Source of the DNA: Glomus cerebriforme
Lineage: Eukaryota > Glomeromycota > Glomeromycetes > Glomerales > Glomeraceae
Assembly: GCA_003550305.1 (NCBI GenBank)
Contig: QKYT01000643.1
Location: forward strand, 15,120 to 27,029
Reading direction: 5' to 3'
Length of the DNA: 11,910 nucleotides
Made by a program: the position numbers and the translations under genes. Below, piece after piece: positions 1 to 7,622 of the stretch (position 1 is the stretch's first letter; every line of letters starts with the position of its first letter). The notes under the pieces were generated by a model that did no database searches, was not told the origin of the DNA, and saw only the letters and a list, made by a program, of their open reading frames with translations.

Positions 1-512
1 TGATAACAATATCCAAGGTTATATATCGAAGTAATATTCCCTTTATCAGCTGCTTCCTTATATAATTCAAATGCTTTGATTTCATTTTTTTCAGTTCCTA
101 TTCCATGTTGATAACAATATCCAAGGTCATTCATTGAATCAATATGACCTTTTTCAGCTGCTTGCTTATAAAACTTAAATGCTTTGGTTTCATTTTTTTC
201 GGTTCCTATTCCATGCTGATAACGATACCCAAATTGATACATTTTACTTGGGGGTACTAAAATATCAAGTATCTCTTCACTTAAAGAGTCACTAAGGTTG
301 TCGATTCTTGATGTAGTATTTTGTTTTCTATGTTGTGATTTTGCAATATTCGGTGCTTCTGGACACTTTTTGTCAAGATGGGCTTGCATTCGTTCAGGAA
401 CAGCTCGTTCAAAATGTTTGGAACAGTATTTACATCGTACATAAGGGTGTGAGGCGTTATTTTGACTTTCAATATTAAAATGTTTCCAAACGGGTCCTTT
501 TTTTCTTACCAT
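1..512 (-). CDS. BED zinc finger-Sel1 repeat fusion protein, gene A (3' part outside the window)
   Basis: I see an open frame of 170 codons reading leftward from an ATG at 512 and leaving the window without a stop. Residues 1-51 form a BED-type finger: aromatic W9 and F12, then C27-x2-C30, H45 and C50. Residues 52-90 are a linker containing [15 protein letters not shown], which matches the linker of the plus-strand paralogue at 10620. Sel1-like repeats start at about residue 91: one unit ending at 124 (with YRYQ in place of the usual YCYQ), a full 36-residue unit at 125-160, and the start of a third. BED fingers bind DNA and are typical of hAT transposases. Sel1 repeats form TPR-like protein-binding solenoids. 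A transposase-derived DNA-binding adaptor is my inference; no catalytic domain is visible. The start is fixed by near-identity with the other two genes around ATGGTAAGAAAA. The gene is divergent from the two plus-strand copies. Confidence 0.87.
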   Translation of the reverse strand, partial: MVRKKGPVWKHFNIESQNNASHPYVRCKYCSKHFERAVPERMQAHLDKKCPEAPNIAKSQHRKQNTTSRIDNLSDSLSEEILDILVPPSKMYQFGYRYQHGIGTEKNETKAFKFYKQAAEKGHIDSMNDLGYCYQHGIGTEKNEIKAFELYKEAADKGNITSIYNLGYCY

Positions 513-529
513 TTGATATAATTTATCAT
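506..529 (-). other. Upstream ORF overlapping the start codon of gene A
   Basis: An ATG lies 17 nt before the main ATG, in another frame. It encodes MINYIKW and stops at a TAA inside codons 2-3 of the main gene. Gene B has the same arrangement (MINYTKW) at the same 17-nt offset. This is seen directly. A role in leaky-scanning control of translation is inference, and the shared sequence could simply reflect recent duplication. Confidence 0.35.
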
Positions 530-654
530 TTAATTGTATGAGAAAACAGGTATGTTTTATGCATTCATATGAAAATAGCAGAATAAAATAATTATATGAA
601 ATGTGTTTTGGAAGGAAGGGTAATTTATATTATAAATGGATAAAAGCAAAATTT

Positions 655-690
655 TGAAATTGGTTAATTAACTGGTTAATTAACCAATAT
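655..690. repeat. Near-palindromic double GGTTAATTAACC motif upstream of gene A
   Basis: Two TTAATTAA-cored units (662-672 and 674-685) stand back to back, bounded by ATTGG and CCAAT, so about 30 bp are almost perfectly self-complementary. It lies about 150 bp upstream of the gene A start. The same motif occurs in the flanks of genes B and C and in the orphan module near 2300. It could be a dimeric protein-binding site or a remnant of a mobile-element end. Confidence 0.6.
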
Positions 691-793
691 AGTGATTATA
701 ATTATGTAAATAATAATTATGCGGCGTAACGTTAATTATCCGCAAAATTTATTATTATACGTCACACTTAATATAAATATACAATTTTTTTCT

Positions 794-852
794 TAGGTAG
801 CCAGTGATCTACCTATATACTTTTACCAAAAAAGGAAGTCTAGACCGGTCTA
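794..852. promoter_or_regulatory. Possible distal 5'-flank elements of gene A (two inverted repeats and a T-tract)
   Basis: TAGGTAG (794-800) pairs with CTACCTA (809-815) across an 8-nt loop. TAGACCGGTCTA (841-852) is a perfect 12-bp palindrome. Between them, read on the minus strand, is TTCCTTTTTTGGTAAAAG, which resembles the TTTCCTTTTTTTTACTAG element in the flank of gene C. I infer a regulatory role only from position and recurrence. Confidence 0.3.
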
Positions 853-2289
853 TGGCTAACGAGGTGTGTCAAGCCCATACGATTTTATTATTTATTGAAC
901 GTAATAAATAATTGTTGTGTGAAATGATCATTGGTAAAATTACAGGCGTTGTGTATTTAATCACGTTAAAACTATATAATATTAAATAATGCACAGAATA
1001 TTCCAAATGGGAAATACCTTAAAGAAAATATTATCCGAAAACAGCATCACTAATTTGGGAAAATACTTAGTTATAATTAATTACCAAATATCATTGTTTA
1101 TTTGTAAATATTCATTTACTATCTTATTGTAAACAAATATCTTTGTTGTTTTTACTCATCACTATGACCAATCAATGTAATATCTTATAACAGTTTTTAG
1201 TAGTGCCGGTTGTATTACGATTAGGTCAATATTTTAGTCAAAAATTCGTGTAAATTCATTCAAGTTATTTTCATCCACCCAGAAATCTGGTTTTTGTACT
1301 GAACTTTTCAAAAATGAACTAATAGTACAGTAAATTCCTTTGTAACGCAATAAAATTTTATCCAATAATTAGGCCGACAATTAAACACGTTTCTAAGAGT
1401 TAAATCACCAGAAGTTAATTAATTCATACATCTTCAAGGTTATAACGAAATTAGAAATTATAAAGTAAAACGCGAAAATTTGATCTTATAAATAATCTGT
1501 ATTTTTTTTTTAAAACAAATTTCGAAATTTTGGCACGATTATTAACGTATATTTATTACCGAAAAGGTAAGAAGTAGTTGTTTATGGAATGAAAGAATCT
1601 TGTGCAACATAACATAACCCCAGAACATAAAATATTTCCGCCGCTAAATTTTACTGTCAGACTTCTTAATGATTCATTAGACAGTATAAATTTCTGAAGA
1701 TTATGAATTTGCATCGTCAAAATCCATTTTGGTAAATATAGGACGATATTTTCGATTACATTATAGTATAGCAAATCTATACTTAAGAAAAAACTATGCA
1801 TGCTACCGATCCGCCGTCATGATAAGACTTTTTAACATACTGTATTTATATTTGGAACATTCGTTGGAAAAATAAGTCAGAGGACATTAGACTCTATTTT
1901 CGATATTATCTTGTTCCTCTATAGACCTGCTCAAAATGACAAAACTGGATTCTAAGAAAAACAACGTAGTGATAATTGCGGCAATTCATATTTTTTTTTT
2001 GAGTTTAGAATATATAGTATTATTTAGAGTTATTTCATTGATTCTGATTAAATAACAATCATTTGAATATTATATTCCAGTCTAATCACTATAGTATTTG
2101 GAAATTTGTGTAGAGTTTACTTGAAATCAGAACCCAAAAATAGAATTATATTACGTCATTCGATTTATAAAGTTTTATTATGCAAAAATTTAACTGAGTT
2201 TTCTTACAGTTCACAGTTTGTGAAATCATGCTATACTTAACTCAATAAGATAAATAAATTGAGTAACCGTCATTTGAACAATATAAAAA
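853..2289. other. AT-rich intergenic region, no supported gene
   Basis: This stretch is dominated by A/T runs with stops in all frames. The only sizeable ATG ORF is the doubtful one at 1556-1801. I see no tRNA, no long tandem repeat and no recognisable transposon motif. Confidence 0.6.
1556..1801 (-). CDS. Doubtful short ORF, 81 aa, unassigned
   Basis: It starts at a true ATG at 1801. It is leucine/isoleucine-rich with a segment reading LQKFILSNESLRSLTVKF, which has a loose leucine-rich-repeat feel like the F-box/LRR proteins abundant in these fungi. The similarity is too weak to name it. It has no clear neighbours or promoter, so it may be a relic or chance. Confidence 0.15.
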   Translation of the reverse strand: MHSFFLSIDLLYYNVIENIVLYLPKWILTMQIHNLQKFILSNESLRSLTVKFSGGNILCSGVMLCCTRFFHSINNYFLPFR

Positions 2290-2520
2290 AAACTTTACAT
2301 AGTGGAGTTAATTAACCGGTTAATTAACCAATGTTTTATTTTATTGTATCGACAAACACTTTGTACACATAAAACTTCGATAAATAAAAATTTTTATGCA
2401 TAAATTATTATAACCAAACAAATAATTTATAATTAACCAATTTTCAAAACAATTCGTCATATATTGTAATTTTCCGTTTTTTACTAATGGGATTAGCTAA
2501 TCAAAAATTAATGAAAATGG
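2290..2520 (+). repeat. Orphan copy of the BED-Sel1 5'-flank module
   Basis: In order it contains two abutting TTAATTAA units forming a perfect 22-bp palindrome (2307-2328), a TCGACAAACACTTTGTACAC stretch, TTATTATAACCAAACAAATAA, ATAATTAACCAATTTTC (about 2427-2443), and TTTTCCGTTTTTTACTAATG followed by GGATTAGCTAATC (2470-2502). The flank of gene C at 10312-10520 has the same elements in the same order and orientation (for example ATCAACAAACAGTTCGTACAC, ATTATAACAAAGAATTTGTT, TTTCCTTTTTTTTACTAGCG). No intact gene follows. An AAATGGTAAG identical to the family start context occurs at 2771-2780, but its frame closes after nine codons. It may be the promoter of a dead copy or a dispersed non-autonomous element. 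Confidence 0.5.
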
Positions 2521-3318
2521 AAAAACTTTACGGAAAATACACGAAAATTTTCGTACTACGTTTTTTTTTCCTAAGAATTGTGCAATATTCCGTAGGAAAA
2601 TTACATATACGGAGAATACATGTAAAAAAAATTTATATTTCCCCGTACTAATAAAAAACGTGAAAAAATGTGGTACAACCTCAAAAGCATTATACGATGT
2701 TTCATAAATTTTCTTTACTATCACTTCTCTATAATTAATCGGAATTAAATTAATTACAGAATTGTTTAGTAAATGGTAAGACATTCTAAATTGGCCAGAT
2801 AATTCGCCTCAAAAGCGCATGACATCTCAATAAATTAATACTTTTTTATTGACTTCATGATTGTTCTTAAATAATTTTTTCTCACGATAAGCAATGCACT
2901 TACCAAATGTTAAGAAAAGAAAGAAAAGAAATAAAGGAATTATGGTAATATTGAAAGAAGAATGATGACTCATCTGACACGAGCTTCTCCAATCTATCTT
3001 GATGAGAATTGAAGTGACAAGCCAAAAATTAACTTCATCCTTCACTGGCCGGAGTGATATAGTTTTAATATAAATAGTTTCCACTATAAAATTCTATGTA
3101 AACGTGTCCAATTTCCATGATGTACTCCTAATATTAATAAAGTTTCCATTTTTTTTGGAAATGTCTTTGGAAATTAAACAGGTTTCCACTGTAGACACCA
3201 GAATATCCATGATGGACACACATCACTTCGATCAGTGCTTTAAGTTAACAAATATAAAAGCGGTAAAAATGACTGACGTCAGACGATAGTGGTCAATCAA
3301 TTATATACAGTATATTGT
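2521..3318. other. Intergenic region, no supported gene
   Basis: The open frames here either begin at GTG, which is unlikely in a nuclear fungal gene (2827-3084 minus; 3104-3289 plus), or are low-complexity hydrophobic (2497-2784 minus). Several TTTCCA/TGGAAA units recur between 3078 and 3187. A CRE-like octamer is listed separately. Confidence 0.5.
3274..3281. promoter_or_regulatory. TGACGTCA (CRE/ATF-type bZIP site)
   Basis: This is a perfect 8-bp match to the canonical CREB/ATF palindrome, about 45 bp upstream of the Sel1 relic at 3319. A single 8-mer may be chance, although its two CpG-type GC steps are uncommon in such AT-rich surroundings. Confidence 0.25.
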
Positions 3319-3407
3319 CTTAGGTATTCAATATTGGAAATTGTTTAAAAGAAACTGAAAAGAATGAAATTAAAGCATTTGAATTTTATAATGAAATCAG
3401 TTGTTAA
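3319..3407 (+). pseudogene. Decayed single Sel1-like repeat
   Basis: The frame at 3354-3407 reads [17 protein letters not shown] and then stops, matching the middle of the family Sel1 unit ([15 protein letters not shown]). The preceding bases, CTTAGGTATTCAATATTGGA, align loosely with the family's CTTGGATATTGTTATCAATATGGA after a small deletion and an insertion. There is no finger and no neighbouring repeat, so this is a truncated relic. It has the same orientation as the orphan flank module about 800 bp upstream. Confidence 0.75.
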
Positions 3408-4548
3408 ATTGCCGGTTGTTCGAAATTAAAACTGCAATCCAGATTCTTGAACAGAAGCATAAATAAAATATATCTTTCACGAATCATAAAGAGATGTATT
3501 TGTTAATTTAGAATTTAAACAATAGATCTCTGCCCACACAATCAAGATAAAAGGATTGAATTAATAAAGTAATAAAAATTTTACGGCAAGGGCGTAACAA
3601 CTCAAGCAATTTTTATTCTTCTGCTTTATAACTTTGACTTTTATTTATGACATATTATGAAGGGTGCTACACCCATGTATAAATCAGTTAAAAAAATATA
3701 TACGCGTTAAACACTTAACCCAAATTTAGTTTCAAATTGTATCAAAATAAAAAGATAAATTTTATTTATTGTAGAAAAAAAATCTCAAATCCGGGATACT
3801 TCCAGGATCCTAAAAACATAAAAATTATTAAAAAATCAAAAAATAAAAAATGTACCTGGGTTCGAATCCGTTCGATTCAATAAAATATTGAAGCACAATG
3901 ATTCAATAGAAGACAATCCTACAAAGGTCAATGATTGTACACTGTGATAAAAGTTTCTCGCGAACGATACCAATCGATAGAAAATATGGGATTGTCATTT
4001 TAATTCGTGACTTTACAAAAATTTTTAAATTTACAATCATTGTATAATAAATAATTATTAATAATAATATAAAGTATATGACTTAAACTACTACAATTCA
4101 AGTTTATTATCCTATTTACCGTGTTTTGCCACGTAATGGTCAAATTTAAATATAATAGCAATTCCTATAATATTAAGTTTTTTATATTTTTATTATCAAT
4201 TTATATTAACTTTATTAAAGATTTAATAAATAAGTTTTTTTTTTATTAAAAAAGGTCATTTAAATGCATTTGTATTTTATATAATTATTAGTGAATAAGA
4301 AGTTGCGATATTTTACATTTTTAACAGGTTAAAAATTTCATAATTTTTAAGCGAAAATATGGTGACCCGGAAAAATTCCATGATATAAATAGAAATTTTT
4401 TTTGACACGTGATTGATAGATGCATTTAAATTTCGCATAATCGCATTAGATTACCTTTTTTTTTCTCATGCACGAGAATTTTCTGAAGACTTTTTTGCAG
4501 ATAATGGAAGAACTTAAATGTCGTTTTTGTGACAAAAAAATACTCATG
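3408..4548. other. AT-rich intergenic region, no supported gene
   Basis: Frames are closed throughout. A GGGTTCGAATCC string at about 3848-3859 looks like a tRNA B-box, but its flanks do not form a T-stem and no A-box or cloverleaf is visible. I see nothing else of note. Confidence 0.55.
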
Positions 4549-4628
4549 TAGTTTCTAGAACAAATGAACCAACAGTAGAAAGAAGTTTTTAGTATTTAAT
4601 AACAGATTATATCGGAATATTGCTAAAA
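4549..4628 (+). pseudogene. Possible hAT transposase C-terminal scrap
   Basis: The plus-strand frame from 4549 reads VVSRTNEPTVERSF, then a stop, then YLIT. This resembles the hAT dimerisation-domain hallmark T-x-x-P-(x)-SERxFS. In a shifted frame RLYRNIAKNL follows, where hAT proteins have a basic R-x-x-L segment. The match is short and interrupted. It lies upstream of the relic at 5586, in the wrong order to be part of it, so it would be a separate fragment. Confidence 0.2.
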
Positions 4629-4908
4629 ATTTATAATTTGATATCGTAAGGATATGGACATGATTTGCATGTTTACGTTAAACAGTCTTTGAGTAAGTAT
4701 ATCTATATAGATATTTTTTTTTATTGATTTGATCCACTTTATTAGTTGATCCATTAGTTGATTTAGAAATCGAGTTGAAAGTTCACATTTAATAGTTTAG
4801 TTTTTTTAGGTTTATTTTTATTTTATTTCGTTAAACTAATCTATTTTTGATTAATTAATTGAAGAATTGGTAAGTTTACATCAGTGAGTCGTTTGGTTTT
4901 TTACATTG

Positions 4909-5247
4909 CTAACTTATATCGTGGGAGATTTCAAACCACTGGCGTGGGAAATCTTTTATATGAATTTCTTTAATACTTTTTCTCATTATTAATTTTAGAG
5001 ATTTCATTTTTTTATAAATTAATAAATTAATTAGTTGCATACATTTCTTAGGATCGATAGGTGATGTGTGGATTATCAAAAGATTAATTATAAGATTCAT
5101 ATAAATAATGATATTAATGTAGGAAATATAGGAATAATGGAATATTGTTATTGATTGGTTTTTGAGTGTGGTAATATGGAAATTTTTTAAATAAAACAAA
5201 AGACTAACAGATAAGTGAATATGTTTTCTTGATGTTTTATTTTCCAT
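4909..5247 (-). CDS. Doubtful ORF, 112 aa, unassigned
   Basis: It opens at an ATG at 5247 and closes at 4909. The product is isoleucine/leucine/lysine-rich with a hydrophobic middle (YINIIIYMNLIINLLII) and a less biased C-terminus (DFPRQWFEISHDIS). I recognise no domain. It may be a chance frame in AT-rich DNA. Confidence 0.15.
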   Translation of the reverse strand: MENKTSRKHIHLSVSLLFYLKNFHITTLKNQSITIFHYSYISYINIIIYMNLIINLLIIHTSPIDPKKCMQLINLLIYKKMKSLKLIMRKSIKEIHIKDFPRQWFEISHDIS

Positions 5248-5482
5248 CAAAATTTATTTTTATAATCGGAGGATGTTTTTAATTTTATATTGTTGTTGCG
5301 TCAAACATATCAACGTGTTTTATACATGGATATTTCATAGGAACTATTAGAAATTCCTAATAACGAAAAAAATTCTTAATAGAACATTCAAGGAAAAATC
5401 CAAACCCGTTAAAAAAAATCATGATTACTTATGAAGGATGGAATTTAATGCAAAATTTTAGAAATATTAACCCAGTTATAAC

Positions 5483-5485
<3 letters not shown>

Positions 5486-5513
<28 letters not shown>

Positions 5514-5521
5514 CCATCATT
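5486..5521. repeat. (ATC)9 trinucleotide microsatellite
   Basis: Nine perfect ATC units (5486-5512) are followed by ACC ATC ATT. In one frame it would read as a serine run, but the surrounding frame is closed, so there is no evidence that it is coding. Confidence 0.95.
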
Positions 5522-5585
5522 ATCCTTCATCACGCCTTTCATCCCTTTACCTACTATCACAACATTTATACTATACAATTAAGAT

Positions 5586-6062
5586 GAAGATTATGCATTT
5601 GATTTAGAAACTAAATTGTACATATAATTTGTTAAAACAGTCAAAAACAAACTCCATGAAAATTTGTACGCCAATATTGGAATTTTTAGATCCTAAGTGG
5701 ATCCACGTACAAAAAGTCTTAAAAAAAAAATCCAAAGAAAGACCGAGGAATTATTGAAGTTGCAAGGAATACTTAATAATTCACCCTCTCACATGATTTT
5801 ATTCCTTTTAATTCTACCCCAAAGTCTAGGTGTAAAAATACAATTTTTGCTAAATTTCACGATGATGAATATTGGAATATTTGATTTAGATGAAATTGCT
5901 ATGGAGGATATTCCTTTTTCTTAACGGACACATAAGGAAAAACAATAATAAATTCGATTGATTTAAAATAAAGAATTACAATTGATTAAAATGAAATTTT
6001 ATTAAATGATAAAGTAGTAAATGAATAATACATTTCCTATCCTGTCGCTAAGTTCCATCAAA
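5586..6062 (+). pseudogene. Decayed hAT-family transposase, C-terminal half
   Basis: hAT transposases carry an LDPR-x-K motif late in the RNase H-like core and, roughly 100-130 residues later, a FPxLS-x-LA segment in the dimerisation domain. Here DPRTKSLKKKIQRKTEELLK is read from 5700. Upstream in the same frame, broken by two stops, is EDYAFDLETKLY and then VKTVKNKLHENLYANIGIF. A frame-shifted FLDP sits immediately before DPR. After a frame change comes NSTPKSRCKNTIFAKFHDDEYW (5810-5875), then back in the first frame FPILSLSSIKK from 6033, 111 codons after DPR and so at the expected spacing. The SERxFS motif that should follow is not readable. The first in-frame codon before DPR is GTG, not ATG, and several stops intervene, so this is not a functional gene. 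The family call rests on motif order and spacing rather than a database match. Confidence 0.5.
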
Positions 6063-7240
6063 AAAGTAATAAATTTCACAAAACCAGATCCAAAGGTTTC
6101 AGATCATATTATACTAAAATCTGAATGGATCATTCCACTGCCCAGTAATAAAGGTACATAAAAAAAAATATATCTTATTTGTAGTATCAGATCCAAATCT
6201 ATTATCCAAGAATGCTATCAAAACCGAATTGAAAAAATAAAATATTCATTATGAAGATACGGAAAATAAAATGAGTTAGTTACTAGGTCGCGAAAAATTT
6301 TTTTACCAAAAAATTTATATAGAAATTTCTTTACAAGAATCAAATAATATTTCGCCTGTTTAGCAGGTCCATGTATCAAGATCGTATTCTAAGAATAATT
6401 TGGAAAAGATCAAAAGAATGAATTGGGTGAATAAAATTTTCATGATAAAGCATCAATAAATTACAATTTCCATTTTTTTATTATTTTGATTTGGATGCGC
6501 AACTTCATGAAAATCAAGAATTTGGTAAATGCGATGGTAGAAAACACGACTAAACAAGCAAAACAGCTTCTAAAAACTTACTTTTTGTCAGGTGATGAAA
6601 CACTAAAAATAAAAGCCAATGAAAATTGGATAACACGATATAATCAAAAGTACAAAAGCAAAAGAACTTTATTTAGTTCCAATAAATAATAACCAACCAA
6701 ACAATAACATTTCTTCTTCGGTTAAGTGTGTGTTGAAATAATTTGAATATATATGCTTAGTACAGCCAATTTTGCAAATACGCGAAATTGGTTGAAGAAA
6801 CAAGGTTTTATAGCTTAGAAAAAAAGATTTATAGGGTCTTATTGTCGTAATTAACTCTTTTAGGTTTTATGGAAGTACATGTTAAACGTGACACTATAAA
6901 AATACTCGTGAGTCGTATTTATTGGTTAAAAATTAATTGAAATAAAAAAAAGTTTTCATATTACATAAAATCTATCTGAATAATAGAATTTATGAATTTT
7001 TCTTTTCTCATAAAATTATAGATTTCTGTTGTCAAAATTGTGTTTTCTTCCTTATCTTTAAAACGATCTCTAAAAAAATCAAAATATGAAGTACAGTAAA
7101 AAAAAAAAAAAAATTACAAGAGGAAATACTATAAAAAAATTTTATGGAACATATGATATTCTATTATTTGCAACAGTTGAAATTCGGCAAGATATCCCGA
7201 ATTGCCGGATCAAATTTTGTTGTATCACATCGGCAAAACA
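6063..7240. other. Mostly non-coding AT-rich region
   Basis: Apart from the uncertain ORF at 6495-6689, no gene is supported. CGGCAA occurs at about 7184-7189 and 7221-7226, with the inverse TTGCCG at 7202-7207, giving a small inverted repeat just before the gene B flank. A run of 13 or more A lies near 7099. Confidence 0.5.
6495..6689 (+). CDS. Unassigned 64-aa ORF or coding relic
   Basis: It reads from the ATG at 6495 to a TAA at 6687-6689. The C-terminal part (QLLKTYFLSGDETLKI...ENWITRYNQKYKSK) has a balanced, protein-like composition unlike the hydrophobic runs typical of random AT-rich frames. The other frame just upstream (FDLDAQLHENQEFGKCDGRK) also looks protein-like, which suggests a frameshifted relic of a larger gene. 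I do not recognise a family. Confidence 0.25.
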   Translation: MRNFMKIKNLVNAMVENTTKQAKQLLKTYFLSGDETLKIKANENWITRYNQKYKSKRTLFSSNK

Positions 7241-7242
7241 TA

Positions 7243-7434
7243 TAGTTAATTAACAAGTTGTTTTGGTTAATTAACCAATATTCGAACAGTTAGTGCTACC
7301 GTAACATTTTCTAGTGGAATTAGCCAACCAAACAATGAATATATGGTTAATTAACTGGTCATTGGTTAATTAACCATAACCTAAAGAACGTTCCACAGAT
7401 TTTTCTTTTTTTTTTTTTTTTACCAGTGGAAATC
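7243..7434 (+). promoter_or_regulatory. Gene B 5'-flank module (TTAATTAA palindromes and T-tract elements)
   Basis: It contains four TTAATTAA-cored palindromes (7245-7254, 7265-7276, 7345-7355, 7364-7375) in two pairs, TTTTCTAGTGGAATTAGCC (7307-7325), and a long T-tract ending in ACCAGTGGAAATCGC (7401-7435). The same words recur upstream of gene C and in the orphan module. Position 180-370 bp before the start suggests a promoter or operator-like region; this is inference. Confidence 0.5.
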
Positions 7435-7436
7435 GC

Positions 7437-7444
7437 TATATAAG
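7437..7444 (+). promoter_or_regulatory. Candidate TATA box of gene B
   Basis: TATATAAG sits directly downstream of the T-tract element and about 170 bp before the ATG. It is followed by a pyrimidine-rich stretch around 7505-7535 where transcription could begin. TATA-like words are common in such DNA, so this is tentative. Confidence 0.3.
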
Positions 7445-7587
7445 TTCCCAACATAATTATATACTAAATAAATTCTCAAAAAAATAAGATATTTTTTTGA
7501 AACCTAAACCTCTTTCAACTTACCATTTCAACTATTTTATCAAAGTTTAAGCCCAAAAAGGTATCTCTAAAGAAAAAACAAAAAGGA

Positions 7588-7622
7588 ATGTTGTCTAAAT
7601 GATAAACTATACCAAATGGTAA
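7588..7622 (+). other. Two short upstream ORFs of gene B, the second overlapping its start
   Basis: ATG at 7588 encodes MLSK and stops at 7602. The ATG at 7599 overlaps that stop as ATGA, encodes MINYTKW and ends with a TAA at 7620-7622, inside codons 2-3 of gene B. The second matches the uORF of gene A (MINYIKW) in length, position and sequence. Gene C has ATT in place of this ATG. Confidence 0.4.

Noticed and set aside
281..472. 63-aa minus-strand frame
   Set aside because: It lies inside gene A in another frame; the BED-Sel1 frame is clearly the real one.
2497..2784. 95-aa minus-strand frame with hydrophobic segments
   Set aside because: It has phenylalanine/isoleucine/valine-rich low-complexity composition typical of chance frames in AT-rich DNA, and it partly overlaps the orphan flank module.
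2827..3084. 85-aa minus-strand frame with a possible membrane segment
   Set aside because: It starts only at GTG, which is not a credible nuclear fungal start, and no known domain is visible.
3104..3289. 61-aa plus-strand frame
   Set aside because: It starts at GTG and overlaps the opposing frame; no domain.
3840..3875. tRNA- or SINE-like GGGTTCGAATCC (B-box)
   Set aside because: The bases flanking the loop do not pair into a T-stem beyond two pairs, and no A-box or cloverleaf lies upstream.
4501..4550. MEELKCRFCDKKI, a CxxC finger-like start
   Set aside because: It stops after about 15 codons and lacks the aromatic residues and the H...C half of a BED finger; probably chance.
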